64,000 bases of DNA from Clostridium sp. D33t1_170424_F3 (GTDB taxonomy: Bacteria > Bacillota > Clostridia > Oscillospirales > Acutalibacteraceae): positions 120,450 to 184,449 of the forward strand of contig NZ_JADPEG010000001.1 in the NCBI RefSeq assembly GCF_015667585.1. Direction: 5' to 3'. The notes under the pieces were generated by a model. That model did not search any database and was not told where the DNA came from. It was given only the letters and a program-made list of their open reading frames with translations. A program made the position numbers and the translations under genes. Positions 7,574-16,584 of this stretch are shown piece after piece. Position 1 is the stretch's first letter; every line of letters begins with the position of its first letter.

Positions 7574-7693
7574 TCACTTAGAAGCTTCCCGGTAACCTTC
7601 TCCCCAATAATATGCAGCCCAAATCATTGGAGCGCGTCCCGTCGCCAGTTGGAAAATACTGTGGAGGCAGCGGTCAATAAAATCTGACCTCAT
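7574..7693 (-). pseudogene. Short coding remnant, 39 codons
   Basis: From ATG at 7693-7691 to TGA at 7576-7574 the frame encodes a protein-like sequence with DFIDRCLHSIFQLATG and a Trp/Tyr-rich end (WAAYYWGEGYREASK). There is no ribosome binding site and a stop codon lies just upstream in frame, so it looks like the 3' end of a decayed gene. Family not identified. It lies inside the stretch bounded by the two tRNA-Ser copies. Confidence 0.3.
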
Positions 7694-7780
7694 ATTTTTT
7701 AATGAGTGGGACTATATCCATTTCTATTCTTCAAATCACTATAAACCACATGAAAGGTCACCTTTCTCCGGAGAAACAAA

Positions 7781-7814
7781 AAAGCCGCACGAACATAGCG
7801 TTCATGCGGCTTTT
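7781..7814 (-). terminator. Terminator of tRNA-Ser(GCT)
   Basis: AAAGCCGCACGAAC (7781-7794) pairs with GTTCATGCGGCTTTT (7800-7814) with one mismatch; on the minus strand it follows the tRNA 3' end directly. Confidence 0.7.
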
Positions 7815-7903
7815 GGCGGAGAAGAAGGGATTTGAACCCTTGCGCCAGTTGCCCGACCTACTCCCTTAGCAGGGGAGCCCCTTCACCACTTGGGTACTTC
7901 TCC
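7814..7903 (-). tRNA. tRNA-Ser(GCT)
   Basis: On the minus strand, acceptor GGAGAAG pairs with CTTCTCC before G and an encoded CCA. The anticodon loop CTGCTAA gives anticodon GCT. It has the long variable arm of serine tRNAs and a GGTTCAAATCC T-arm. A degenerate copy lies at 4931-5045. Confidence 0.95.
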
Positions 7904-7945
7904 ATGTAGGTGAATTCTGAAAAATATTTTGACGTAAGAGAAATG

Positions 7946-8034
7946 TGGCGGAGAGGAAGAGATTCGAACTCTTGGCCCCTTGCGAGGTCACTGGTTTTCA
8001 AGACCAGCTCCTTAAACCACTCGGACACCTCTCC
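7946..8034 (-). tRNA. tRNA-Ser(TGA)
   Basis: Acceptor GGAGAGG pairs with CCTCTCC before GCCA. Anticodon loop CTTGAAA gives TGA. Long variable arm and GAGTTCGAATC T-arm present. Confidence 0.95.
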
Positions 8035-8056
8035 GAGTCAATCAGCAACGTGGATT

Positions 8057-8085
8057 ATTATACTGCATTTTCACGGACATGTCAA
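8057..8085 (-). promoter_or_regulatory. Promoter of the two tRNA-Ser genes
   Basis: On the minus strand TTGACA (8085-8080), a 17-nt spacer and TATAAT (8062-8057): both hexamers match consensus, as usual for stable RNA genes. Confidence 0.85.
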
Positions 8086-8158
8086 CGGTTTTGTCTTAAA
8101 TATTTTCTATTTTTTGTAAAAATCCACACTGTTATAATGGCCCTCTCATTGTCATGCC

Positions 8159-8445
8159 CTACTTCTTCTCTTCTGATCCCTCCGTACCAGTTTGACTTTG
8201 CAATTTAGCCAAAGGCTGCAATTTATACGGTCCTCTAACATCTGCCCGTTTGCGGGTCGTCTGTCCACTCAGATATGCTTTACGATCGTCCACCCTGCAT
8301 CCAAAAAGCTTTTCATGGTTTTCATCATGTATTGATACTTTTTCACGACTGATGCGAAATATGAGGCCAGCCTTTAAAATTTTTTTATCCTTCAGTTTAT
8401 GTTCATCTAATCTTCACATTGGCCATTTATAGTATAAACAGACAC
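8159..8445 (-). pseudogene. Frameshifted small gene, about 95 codons
   Basis: On the minus strand AGGGGG precedes GTG at 8445-8443, which opens a short frame ending at TAG. Within a few bases another frame opens and stays open for 84 codons to TAG at 8161-8159, with no start codon of its own. That frame reads like real protein: basic and charged, with KLKDKKILKAGLIFRISREK and a C-terminal RADVRGPYKLQPL. A one-base indel near 8410-8420 would join the two parts. A terminator separates it from the tRNA cluster upstream. Family unknown; a sequencing error is an alternative. Confidence 0.4.
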
Positions 8446-8497
8446 AAGGACCCCCTAATAATTGCTTGCAAGACTCTTTTTCATAAATTCTTCCTTA

Positions 8498-8543
8498 TCC
8501 AATGTAAAAAGCCGCTCCGATTTGGGGCGGCTTTTTACATTGG
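8498..8543. terminator. Long hairpin downstream of the tRNA-Cys end of the tRNA cluster
   Basis: TCCAATGTAAAAAGCCGC pairs with GCGGCTTTTTACATTGGA over about 21 bp, with one wobble near the loop. On the minus strand it follows the tRNA-Cys gene and contains a T-run, so it should end the five-tRNA transcript. Confidence 0.75.
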
Positions 8544-8613
8544 ACAAAAATCGGCAAAACAACGACAAAAAAGCTGTTGCATCATCCAAGACAATGCAAC
8601 AGCTAATCTTCAA

Positions 8614-8688
8614 TGGAGGCGACACCCAGATTTGAACTGGGGAATCAGGGTTTTGCAGACCCATGCCTTACCACTTGGCTATGTCGCC
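8614..8688 (-). tRNA. tRNA-Cys(GCA)
   Basis: Acceptor GGCGACA with TGTCGCC, discriminator U and an encoded CCA. Anticodon loop CTGCAAA gives GCA. U73 is the expected cysteine identity base. Confidence 0.95.
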
Positions 8689-8695
8689 AAAAAAA

Positions 8696-8771
8696 TGGAG
8701 CGAACGACGAGGCTCGAACTCGCTACCTCCACCTTGGCAAGGTGGCGCTCTACCAGATGAGCTACGTTCGC
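8696..8771 (-). tRNA. tRNA-Gly(GCC)
   Basis: Acceptor GCGAACG with CGTTCGC, encoded CCA, anticodon loop TTGCCAA (GCC), and a GAGTTCGAGCC T-arm. Confidence 0.95.
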
Positions 8772-8777
8772 AAAAGA

Positions 8778-8853
8778 TGGTGCCTCCGGACGGAATCGAA
8801 CCATCGACACGGGGATTTTCAGTCCCCTGCTCTACCAACTGAGCTACAGAGGC
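8778..8853 (-). tRNA. tRNA-Phe(GAA)
   Basis: Acceptor GCCTCTG, anticodon loop CTGAAAA (GAA), T-arm GGTTCGATTCC, and encoded CCA. Confidence 0.95.
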
Positions 8854-8858
8854 AAGTA

Positions 8859-8935
8859 TGGCGACTCGGAACGGGATCGAACCGTCGACCTCTAGCGTGA
8901 CAGGCTAGCGTTCTAACCAGCTGAACTACCGAGCC
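8859..8935 (-). tRNA. tRNA-Asp(GTC)
   Basis: Acceptor GGCTCGG, anticodon loop CTGTCAC (GTC), T-arm GGTTCGATCCC, and encoded CCA. Confidence 0.95.
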
Positions 8936-8939
8936 GTAT

Positions 8940-9016
8940 TGGTGGGGACAATAGGACTCGAACCTATGACCCCCTGCTTGTAAGGCAGGTGCTCTAACCA
9001 GCTGAGCTATACCCCC
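8940..9016 (-). tRNA. tRNA-Val(TAC)
   Basis: Acceptor GGGGGTA, anticodon loop CTTACAA (TAC), T-arm GGTTCGAGTCC, and encoded CCA. First gene of the five-tRNA transcript. Confidence 0.95.
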
Positions 9017-9050
9017 TACTTGATCGCCGTGTTCATCAGCGACGTGTTAT

Positions 9051-9079
9051 ATAATACTACACCTTCCTTTAAATGTCAA
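9051..9079 (-). promoter_or_regulatory. Promoter of the tRNA Val-Asp-Phe-Gly-Cys cluster
   Basis: Minus strand: TTGACA (9079-9074), 17-nt spacer, TATTAT (9056-9051), about 35 nt before tRNA-Val. Confidence 0.85.
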
Positions 9080-9121
9080 TGCTTTTTGCAAAGTTTTTTT
9101 AACTTTTTTGCGCGCCATTTT

Positions 9122-10024
9122 TTAATTCTTATCGGCGCGCTTTATCTCCAGGGATTCTGCCAGTGTTTCCAGCTCCTCCGCCGTAAACTGATAGGAGCGG
9201 TTGCAGTATTGACACTTCGCCTCCATTTTACCACTCTCATCGGCAAGCGTACGCAATTCTTCCGGACGCAGCGTAATCAGCGCATTCCGCACACGCTCTT
9301 TGCTGCAAGTGCAGACATAGCTCATCTGAAATTCGTCCAAAATTTCCATCTCAAAGCCCTGTAAAGCTGTTTTACACATCTCTTCAATGGTCATTCCCTT
9401 GGCAAGCATCGTGGTCACAGGTTCAAGCGTTGAAATATTCTTCTCCAATTGGTCTATATCAGCCTCTGAAGCGCCTGGGAGGACCTGAATCAACAGCCCG
9501 CCGGCAAGAATCTGGTTCTTATCCTCTTTGCCAACCAGAACGCCCAACGCACAAACTGTGGGGATTTGTTCGCTTGTTGCGTAATAATGGGTGATATCCT
9601 CTGCAATTTCCCCGGAAATGATCTCCACCTGGCCCATATAGGGCTGCCCTTCACCAAAGTCGCGCAACACGCCCAGAAGACCGTCGTTCCCCACTGCGCG
9701 GCCGACATCCAGCTTTCCATTCGGCTTGAGCGGCAAGTCCACCTCCGGATGCTCCACATAGCCGCGGCAATTGCCGTGGCTGTCAGCAATCGCGACCACC
9801 GAGCCCAAAGGACCCCCGCCGTTAATTTTCAGAGTCAGCGTGGCATTCTCCTTTTTCAGCATGGAGCCCATGATCGAGGCCCCCGTCAAAAGCCGCCCCA
9901 GTGCTGCGGTCGCAACAGGGCTGGTATTGTGCACCTGATGCGCAGTGGCAACCAAATAAGTGGAATCCACCGCTGCGGCCATAATTGCGCCGTTCGAAGT
10001 GATACAACGAATCATTCTATCCAT
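9122..10024 (-). CDS. hslO: Redox-regulated chaperone Hsp33
   Basis: 300 aa, the normal Hsp33 length. Hsp33 is a cytoplasmic holdase switched on when oxidation releases zinc from four C-terminal cysteines. These are visible as CTC at 238/240 and CQYC at 271/274. The N-terminal domain has the family blocks GRLLTGASIMGSMLK, NGGGPLG and GEIAEDITHYY. It is the last gene of a three-gene transcript with a methyltransferase (23 nt upstream) and a YerC-like regulator. Confidence 0.96.
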   Translation of the reverse strand: MDRMIRCITSNGAIMAAAVDSTYLVATAHQVHNTSPVATAALGRLLTGASIMGSMLKKENATLTLKINGGGPLGSVVAIADSHGNCRGYVEHPEVDLPLKPNGKLDVGRAVGNDGLLGVLRDFGEGQPYMGQVEIISGEIAEDITHYYATSEQIPTVCALGVLVGKEDKNQILAGGLLIQVLPGASEADIDQLEKNISTLEPVTTMLAKGMTIEEMCKTALQGFEMEILDEFQMSYVCTCSKERVRNALITLRPEELRTLADESGKMEAKCQYCNRSYQFTAEELETLAESLEIKRADKN

Positions 10025-10047
10025 ATAAACACATTACCGCCAATCTA

Positions 10048-10788
10048 TTATACTTTTTTTGCTGCCACTACAATGCGTTCCGTGGTTTCCCTCGGCTCGG
10101 AAAAGGTCAAATCCTCAAACATACGGATTTCCCCAAATCCCGCTTTTTTCAGCATTGCATGAAGCTGCGCAGTCTCATAAGCGCGCTCATAGAAATGTTC
10201 TTCATTTCTATGATAAATATTTCCTTCTCTCCCAAAAAAGTCCAGATCAATGCGCACGCGGTTACGTTTTTCTTCATAATGATTCTGCCAAACGCAGTAC
10301 ACATTCTCCGTGTCATAAAGAAAAACCTGGTTTGCCAGAACATACTTATGTTTATAAACCGTATTGATATCAAAAATAAAATATCCGCCAGGATCCATAA
10401 AGAGCGACACGCGGTCAAACGCCGCCTGTACATCGCTTTCCAGTGTCAAATGATTGATGCTGTCCAACGCGCAGACCACAGTGTCAACCGTACCGAAGAG
10501 ATCTATTTTTTGCATTTTCTGGCACAAAAACAACAGGTCCAGGCCGTTATCCGCGGCCTTTTGGCGCGCCACGGAAAGCATTGCCATGGACCCGTCGATT
10601 CCATAGACGTCCCAGCCCCGCTTCGCAAGCTCCACGGTCAGGCTGCCTGTACCGCAGGCCAGATCGAGGGCCAATCCCGGCGAATGCCCCAACTGTTCCA
10701 GCAGTGCGCAGAGGTAACCGGCACGCCTGGCGTACTCCACGTTGTGCGTCAGGCTGTCGTAATACCGGGCAAAGGTTTCGTAGCTCAT
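10048..10788 (-). CDS. Class I SAM-dependent methyltransferase
   Basis: 246 aa with the SAM-binding glycine motif LDLACGTGS at residues 41-49, an acidic residue at the end of strand 2 (GIDGSMAML), and VVCALDSINHL as motif IV. This fold transfers methyl groups to small molecules, RNA or protein; the substrate cannot be read from the sequence. Its start overlaps the stop of the YerC-like gene by 4 nt (ATGA). YerC-methyltransferase neighbours are common in Clostridia, which gives no firm function. Confidence 0.88.
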   Translation of the reverse strand: MSYETFARYYDSLTHNVEYARRAGYLCALLEQLGHSPGLALDLACGTGSLTVELAKRGWDVYGIDGSMAMLSVARQKAADNGLDLLFLCQKMQKIDLFGTVDTVVCALDSINHLTLESDVQAAFDRVSLFMDPGGYFIFDINTVYKHKYVLANQVFLYDTENVYCVWQNHYEEKRNRVRIDLDFFGREGNIYHRNEEHFYERAYETAQLHAMLKKAGFGEIRMFEDLTFSEPRETTERIVVAAKKV

Positions 10789-11111
10789 CCCTGGCCGTCC
10801 CCATCGGAGGACGCTTTCTGGTCCAGGCGGCTGAACACCAGCTCGTAGCCGTCACAGCCATAGTTCAGCGATCGATTGACACGACTGATGGTCGCTGTGG
10901 ACGCGCCGGTCTGCGCGACAATATCGCTGTATACGCGTTTGGTACTGAGCATGTGCGCCACCAGCAGCCGCTGCGACATCGCTTTGATTTCCGGGACAGT
11001 ACAAAGGTCCTCAAAAAAATCGTAACACTCGTCCACCGTTTTCAGGGAAAGAATGGCCTGAAACAAAAAATCCACGCTGTCATCTTTGATTTTTGAGTTC
11101 AAAAAGGTCAC
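10785..11111 (-). CDS. YerC/YecD family TrpR-related protein
   Basis: 108 aa. The helical TrpR-like fold is apparent from LCTVPEIKAMSQRLLVAHML followed by a helix-turn-helix, YSDIVAQTGASTATISRVNRSL. Family members are small DNA-binding proteins related to the tryptophan repressor, but no ligand is established. First gene of its transcript, with a good promoter 28 nt upstream. Translational overlap couples it to the methyltransferase. Confidence 0.9.
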   Translation of the reverse strand: MTFLNSKIKDDSVDFLFQAILSLKTVDECYDFFEDLCTVPEIKAMSQRLLVAHMLSTKRVYSDIVAQTGASTATISRVNRSLNYGCDGYELVFSRLDQKASSDGDGQG

Positions 11112-11138
11112 TTCCTTTATGTTGTTTAGTACGATAAA

Positions 11139-11167
11139 ATTTTAGCATATAAAAGTCAAAAAGTAAA
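11139..11167 (-). promoter_or_regulatory. Promoter of the yerC-methyltransferase-hslO transcript
   Basis: Minus strand: TTTACT (11167-11162), 17-nt spacer, TAAAAT (11144-11139). Confidence 0.65.
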
Positions 11168-11240
11168 GAGAGTTACACAAATCTTATAGGAATATGACAA
11201 TCTTATGCTGTATTTTATTTATTTCTCACAAGAATCCACA

Positions 11241-11852
11241 TCAATCTGCAGATGTATTATCGTTCTCAGCTTCCATACAAGCCTTTTCAATCTCATCTTT
11301 GATCTCTTGCACGCCCTCCCCATTGACTGCGGAGAAGGGAATCAGGCAGGTATCCGGAAGCGCCTCAAACAACTCACAATACTGCTCCATGCGCTCGGTG
11401 CGCTGCGTCTTATTCAGCTTATCGCTCTTGGTTGCTACAATCAGAAACGGCAGCCCGGCCTGCACCAGAAAATCAATCATGTGCAAATCATCCTGGGTCG
11501 GCATATGGCGGAAATCAACGATCTGCACCACAAGGCGGATATTCCGGCCCGCGTTCAAATACCCCTCCACCAGTTCCGCCCAGCGGAGTTTTTCCGAAGC
11601 CGACACCTTCGCGTAGCCATAGCCAGGAAGATCGACCAGACGGCACTCCGGCAGCCGGTAAAAATTTATGGTGCCGGTCTTTCCTGGCTTCGCGCTGACG
11701 CGCGCCAGAGATTTCCGGTTCAGCAGCTTATTGATCAGCGAGCTTTTCCCCACGTTGGAACGGCCGGAAAAAACAATTTCCGGCGCTTCGGTGGGCGGAA
11801 GCTGCTCCGCCCTGCCAGAAGCCGATTCAAACGAAGCATTTTGAAAATTCAT
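11241..11852 (-). CDS. engB: Ribosome biogenesis GTPase EngB/YsxC
   Basis: 203 aa. G1 motif GRSNVGKS at 30-37, a T-containing switch I (GKTGTIN), G3 DLPG and G4 TKSD are all present in the order of the TrmE-Era-EngA-YihA family. EngB assists assembly of the 50S ribosomal subunit. It follows lon by 30 nt, the same pair found in Bacillus (lonA-ysxC), so the two are probably co-transcribed. Confidence 0.96.
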   Translation of the reverse strand: MNFQNASFESASGRAEQLPPTEAPEIVFSGRSNVGKSSLINKLLNRKSLARVSAKPGKTGTINFYRLPECRLVDLPGYGYAKVSASEKLRWAELVEGYLNAGRNIRLVVQIVDFRHMPTQDDLHMIDFLVQAGLPFLIVATKSDKLNKTQRTERMEQYCELFEALPDTCLIPFSAVNGEGVQEIKDEIEKACMEAENDNTSAD

Positions 11853-11882
11853 AGTGCTCCCACTTTCTTACAAAATTACAAG

Positions 11883-14318
11883 TCACTGCGGGATCGACGG
11901 CGCTGTCGCCGCGGGCTGCCCTGCCGGCGGCAAAGCACCTGCAGAGCTGCGCACAGCGCTGGCCTTCGGCTCTGAGGCGCGCACCAGCGCGGCTTCCAGA
12001 ACCTGATCTACCTTCTGTACCGGCAGGAATGTCACGGAATCCCTCACGACGGTATCGATCTCCGCTAAATCCGGCAGATTGTCCGATGGAATGATCACCG
12101 TCTTAACGCCTGCGCGGTATGCCGCCATCGTTTTCTCCTTGAGGCCTCCGATCGGCAATACGCGGCCCAGCAGCGTGATCTCCCCTGTCATCGCTACATC
12201 GTGGCGAACCGGAACCCGGCACAGTGCAGAGGTAATCGCCGTCGCCATCGCCGTGCCCGCGGACGGCCCGTCCTTGGGGATCGCCCCTTCCGGCGCATGG
12301 ATATGAATATCGTATTTCGTGTGGAAATCGTGCTCGATCCCCAAGGAAGAAGCCCGGGTCCGAATGCAGCTGATCGCTGTGCGGGCGGATTCCTTCATCA
12401 CATCGCCCAGCGAACCGGTCAGCTCAATTTTACCGGTCCCTTCCATCACCGCGACTTCGATCGGCAGGATCTCTCCGCCGACGCTCGTCCACGCCAACCC
12501 GTTGACCAGACCGATCTCATCGGTTTTGTGCAGATCGTCGTTCTTAAACCGGGCCGGGCCGAGCAGGGGCTCTAAGCTCTTTGGCATGATGGTAATTCTG
12601 GTTTCCGGATCCTCCACCAGCTTTGCCGCGCATTTGCGGCAAAGCGATGCAATCTGCCGTTCCAGGTTGCGGACGCCGGCTTCCCGGGTGTAACCGTCGA
12701 TCAGCGCGTGTACCGCCGCCGGCTGAATGCGCACCATTTTCGGGGTAATCCCATGTTTTTTGTACTGCTTGGGGATCAGATGCTTCGTGGCAATGTGGAA
12801 CTTCTCCTCGTGCGTATAGCTGCCAAGCGTAATCACATCCATACGGTCGGCAAGCGGCTCCGGGATGGCGCTGAAATCGTTCGCCGTGGTGATGAACAGC
12901 ACGTCGCTCAGATCGAACGGCATATCGATATAATGGTCGTGGAAGGCCATATTCTGCTCCGCGTCCAACACCTCCAACAGAGCCGACGCCGGGTCGCCCC
13001 GGAAATCATGGCTCAGCTTGTCGATTTCATCCAGCAGCAGCAACGGATTGCGGGTCCCCGCCTGCTTCATCGCCGCGATGATACGCCCGGGCATGGAACC
13101 GACATACGTCTTACGATGCCCGACGATGTCGGATTCGTCCCTCACGCCGCCCAGGGAGACGCGCACATATTTTCGCCCCAGCGCCTCCGCGATGGAGCGC
13201 GCAATAGAGGTCTTTCCAACGCCCGGAGGGCCCACTAAACAGATAATCTGTCCCTTGATCTCCGGCGCCAGCTTGCGGACCGCCAGCACCTCCAGAATAC
13301 GCTCTTTGACCTTTTTGAGGCCGTAGTGCTCCCGATCCAGAATTTTGCGCGCTTTATCCAGGTTAATATATTCCTCGCTGAGGGTATTCCACGGCAAGTC
13401 CAGGCAGGTTTCCAGATAACCTAAAATCACGCTGGATTCGTGGGAGCCAAACGGCAGCTTTGCCAGACGGTCGCACTCCTTCAGCAGTTTTTTCTCCTGC
13501 AGCTCCGGCAGATGCAGCTTGGCAACCCGCTCGCGGAACGCGTCCGCTTCCTCCTGCGGGTTGTCATCTTCCCCCAGCTCATAGGCAATGGCCTTCATCT
13601 GCTCCCGCAGATAGTACTCGCGCTGGTTCTGGTCGATCTGCTCTTTGGCCTTCTCGCTGATCTGATTCTCAATCTCCAGAACCTGAATTTCGTTCTTCAG
13701 GATGCCGACCAGCTTGTTCAACCGTTTGACCGGAGACAGCTCCTCCAGCACCATTTGCTTCTTTTCAAAGTCAAACATGATGTTGGAAGCGATATAATCC
13801 GCCAGTTCGCCGCAGTCTTTTTTCTGGACTACGCCGACGATAATGTCCGGCGATATGCGGCTGTAGTTCTGCAGATATTCCTCAAAGAGGTTTTGCGTGT
13901 AGCGGATGAGCGCTTCACCCCGCTGCGTTTTCCGGTAGGCAATCAGTTTGCAGGGGGCAACCTTTGCCAGCAGGAAGGGGTCGTTCTGCATCTCGCCCGT
14001 CATTTCCGCGCGGTACAGCCCCTCCACAAACAGGCGCACGCCGTCCTCCGGATGCCGCACAAGCTGCTTGATCCTGGCCACGACGCCCGTTTGATACAGC
14101 TGCTCCTGCCTTGGCTCGTTGTCGGACAAATCCTTCTGCGTCACCAAAAAGATCAGCTGGTCGTCCTCCATCGCCTTGGACAGTGCCAGGATGGACTTTT
14201 TACGCCCTACATCGAACTGCAGCATCATGCCCGGGAACACTACCAAACCGCGCAGAGCCAGCACCGGCAGCAACATGCTTTTATCTTCTCTAGTTTTTTT
14301 CATCTCTGTAGTATTCAT
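11883..14318 (-). CDS. lon: ATP-dependent endopeptidase La (Lon)
   Basis: 811 aa. The start is ATG at 14318-14316, preceded by GGAGG; a longer in-frame reading to 14405 crosses that site and has none of its own. The N-terminal substrate-binding domain starts with [16 protein letters not shown]. The AAA+ module has Walker [10 protein letters not shown] and Walker B LLLDEIDK. The protease domain has the serine motif [10 protein letters not shown] and the lysine of the Ser-Lys dyad further on. A tail of about 45 residues rich in Ala and Pro follows the protease domain. Lon degrades misfolded and regulatory proteins. It lies downstream of tig-clpP-clpX. Confidence 0.97.
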   Translation of the reverse strand: MNTTEMKKTREDKSMLLPVLALRGLVVFPGMMLQFDVGRKKSILALSKAMEDDQLIFLVTQKDLSDNEPRQEQLYQTGVVARIKQLVRHPEDGVRLFVEGLYRAEMTGEMQNDPFLLAKVAPCKLIAYRKTQRGEALIRYTQNLFEEYLQNYSRISPDIIVGVVQKKDCGELADYIASNIMFDFEKKQMVLEELSPVKRLNKLVGILKNEIQVLEIENQISEKAKEQIDQNQREYYLREQMKAIAYELGEDDNPQEEADAFRERVAKLHLPELQEKKLLKECDRLAKLPFGSHESSVILGYLETCLDLPWNTLSEEYINLDKARKILDREHYGLKKVKERILEVLAVRKLAPEIKGQIICLVGPPGVGKTSIARSIAEALGRKYVRVSLGGVRDESDIVGHRKTYVGSMPGRIIAAMKQAGTRNPLLLLDEIDKLSHDFRGDPASALLEVLDAEQNMAFHDHYIDMPFDLSDVLFITTANDFSAIPEPLADRMDVITLGSYTHEEKFHIATKHLIPKQYKKHGITPKMVRIQPAAVHALIDGYTREAGVRNLERQIASLCRKCAAKLVEDPETRITIMPKSLEPLLGPARFKNDDLHKTDEIGLVNGLAWTSVGGEILPIEVAVMEGTGKIELTGSLGDVMKESARTAISCIRTRASSLGIEHDFHTKYDIHIHAPEGAIPKDGPSAGTAMATAITSALCRVPVRHDVAMTGEITLLGRVLPIGGLKEKTMAAYRAGVKTVIIPSDNLPDLAEIDTVVRDSVTFLPVQKVDQVLEAALVRASEPKASAVRSSAGALPPAGQPAATAPSIPQ

Positions 14319-14464
14319 CTCAGATCCTCCAGATGTGTTTGGCCCGCGCCATACACTTTTAGCAGAAATGGCTGCCGCAGACAAAGCGGCGCCCCGCGCC
14401 GCCACGCTGCAACAGCCATCATGTTTTTAAACGATCGCGCACCGCTAAAAAAGCAGCTGGTGCG

Positions 14465-15775
14465 TCACGCGGTATCCTTCCGGCCGCGTTTCCTGGACGT
14501 TGTGGTAATCTTGATCTTGACCGGTTTCCGGTCCATGTTATGGGACAGGAGCGGTTCCGCATTCTCCAGAACGGTTTCCGGGGTGATGGTCACCTTCTCC
14601 ACCGTGAAATCCGACGGCACGCTGTACATCAGCGGCGTCAAAATCTCCTCCATAATGCTCCGCAGGCCGCGGGCGCCGGTTTTACGCTCGATCGTCCTGC
14701 GCGCAATCTCCTGCAGCGCCTCCGGCTGAAATTCCAGCTCGACCTTATCCAGCTGGAACAGCTTCTTGTACTGATTAATCAGGCTGTTTCGCGGCTCCGT
14801 CAGGATGCGGACCAACGAGGCTTCATCCAGGCCGTTGAGCGCCGCAATCACCGGCAGGCGGCCCACCAGTTCGGGAATCAAACCGAACTTAACCAGGTCA
14901 TGCGGAATCACGTCCTGCATCCACGCCGTCGTGTCCAGCTCCGTCTTGCTCTTGATGTCCGCGCCAAAGCCCAGCGTAGAGGATGCGGTGCGCTGCTCCA
15001 CGATCTTATTCAGCCCGTCAAACGCACCGCCGCAGATAAACAGGATATTGGATGTATCAATCTGCAGGAACTCCTGCTGCGGATGCTTCCGGCCGCCCTG
15101 CGGGGGCACGTTGGAAACGGTGCCCTCCAAAATTTTCAGCAGCGCCTGCTGCACACCCTCGCCGCTGACGTCGCGCGTAATGGAAGGATTCTCCGACTTA
15201 CGGGCGATCTTATCCACTTCGTCGATATAGATGATGCCGCGCTCCGCGCGCTCAATATCATAATCCGCCGCCTGGATCAAACGCAGCAGAATATTCTCCA
15301 CGTCCTCGCCCACATAACCGGCTTCTGTCAGAGTGGTAGCGTCCGCGATGGCAAACGGCACATCCAATATCTTCGCCAGCGTCTGTGCAAGCAGCGTCTT
15401 ACCGACGCCTGTGGGACCCAAAAGGAGCACGTTGCTCTTGGTCAGCTCCACATCGTCTTTTCCGTAATAAATGCGCTTGTAATGGTTATATACCGCAACA
15501 GAAAGCGCAATCTTGGCTTCTTCCTGCCCAATCACATACTCGTCAAGCTGTTTTTTGACTTCCTGCGGCTTTGGCAGTACAGCGGAGGTTTCATTATACC
15601 CGGTGGCCTTCCGGTTGCTGAGATTGCTCTCATCCTCCAGAATAGACATGCACAATTCAATGCATTCGTCGCAGATATAAACGCCCGGGCCTGCGATCAG
15701 ACGGCGCGCCTCGCTCTGCGGCTTGCCGCAGAAGGAGCAGCTGATTCCTCTCTCTTTGATTTCATCATTGGGCAT
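14465..15775 (-). CDS. clpX: ATP-dependent Clp protease ATP-binding subunit ClpX
   Basis: 436 aa from ATG at 15775; TTG at 15787 and GTG at 15784 are in-frame alternatives, since the ribosome binding signal before all three is weak. Zinc-binding domain cysteines are at 13, 16, 35 and 38 (CSFC and CDEC). The AAA+ module has Walker A GPTGVGKT, Walker [10 protein letters not shown] and pore loop GYVGED. ClpX unfolds substrates and feeds them to ClpP, encoded 51 nt upstream. Confidence 0.97.
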   Translation of the reverse strand: MPNDEIKERGISCSFCGKPQSEARRLIAGPGVYICDECIELCMSILEDESNLSNRKATGYNETSAVLPKPQEVKKQLDEYVIGQEEAKIALSVAVYNHYKRIYYGKDDVELTKSNVLLLGPTGVGKTLLAQTLAKILDVPFAIADATTLTEAGYVGEDVENILLRLIQAADYDIERAERGIIYIDEVDKIARKSENPSITRDVSGEGVQQALLKILEGTVSNVPPQGGRKHPQQEFLQIDTSNILFICGGAFDGLNKIVEQRTASSTLGFGADIKSKTELDTTAWMQDVIPHDLVKFGLIPELVGRLPVIAALNGLDEASLVRILTEPRNSLINQYKKLFQLDKVELEFQPEALQEIARRTIERKTGARGLRSIMEEILTPLMYSVPSDFTVEKVTITPETVLENAEPLLSHNMDRKPVKIKITTTSRKRGRKDTA

Positions 15776-15826
15776 ACGATTCACCAACCTATCTTAAATC
15801 CATCGGGTTTATTGGCTGTGTCAGTT

Positions 15827-16408
15827 TCAGCGCGTATAGATCACCTTGTCGATCAGTCCATATTCCTTTGCCTGCTCCGCCGTCATGAAGTTATCGCGTT
15901 CCGTATCCTGCGCGATGGTCTCAAATGGCTGGCCGGTGCGTTCGGACAAAATCTGATTCAAACGCTTCTTTGTCTCGATAATATGGTTTGTGTGGATGAG
16001 AATATCCGTCGCCTGTCCCTGCGCGCCGCCGCTGGGCTGATGGATCATAATATCGCTGTTCGGCAGCGCCAGGCGCTTGCCTTTCGCGCCCGCCGCCAGC
16101 AGGAACGCGCCCATGCTGGCCGCCATGCCCATGCATATGGTTGAAACGTCGCAACGGATATATTGCATTGTATCATAAATCGCCATACCGGCTGTGACAG
16201 AACCGCCGGGGCTGTTGATATACAGGCTGATGTCCTTGGTGGGATCCTGACCTTCCAGGTACAAAAGCTGGGCGACGACCAGACTGGAGGACGTATCGTT
16301 GACCTCCTCTGTCAGCATGATGATACGGTCGTTCAGCAGCCGGGAATAGATATCATAGGAACGCTCGCCACGGCTCGTTTGTTCTACAACATATGGGACT
16401 AAACTCAC
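15827..16408 (-). CDS. clpP: ATP-dependent Clp protease proteolytic subunit ClpP
   Basis: 193 aa starting at GTG (16408-16406) after a GAGG site. The catalytic serine is Ser98 in [10 protein letters not shown], the histidine is His123 in MIHQPSGG, and the aspartate lies near 172. SPGGSVTAG is the oxyanion region. It forms the 14-subunit peptidase that works with ClpX. The order tig-clpP-clpX-lon is a widespread protein quality-control cluster. Confidence 0.97.
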   Translation of the reverse strand: MSLVPYVVEQTSRGERSYDIYSRLLNDRIIMLTEEVNDTSSSLVVAQLLYLEGQDPTKDISLYINSPGGSVTAGMAIYDTMQYIRCDVSTICMGMAASMGAFLLAAGAKGKRLALPNSDIMIHQPSGGAQGQATDILIHTNHIIETKKRLNQILSERTGQPFETIAQDTERDNFMTAEQAKEYGLIDKVIYTR

Positions 16409-16452
16409 AGCAATCCTCGATTCTCCGCACGGCTCAAATAGAAAACACCTGC

Positions 16453-16478
16453 GCTGTTCCCCGCGCGGCGGGAACAGC
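16453..16478 (-). terminator. Hairpin between tig and clpP
   Basis: GCTGTTCCC (16453-16461) pairs with GGGAACAGC (16470-16478). There is no strong T-run, so it may only attenuate or stabilise RNA ends between tig and clpP. Confidence 0.4.
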
Positions 16479-16584
16479 CTTCTTACGTCGTATGAATATA
16501 ACGGTCGTAAGGCGCACCCTTAAACCTGCGGTAAAAAACCGGTTTAAAGACACGCCTTGTAAGCTTTGACCGCTTTATTTCAGT

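Noticed and set aside
13440-14729. Plus-strand open frame of 429 codons opposite lon
   Set aside because: Antisense shadow of lon, crossing the lon-clpX gap, without a recognisable domain.
14540-16144. Plus-strand open frame of 534 codons opposite clpX and clpP
   Set aside because: It is the antisense shadow of GC-rich coding sequence; the minus strand encodes complete ClpX and ClpP with all catalytic motifs.
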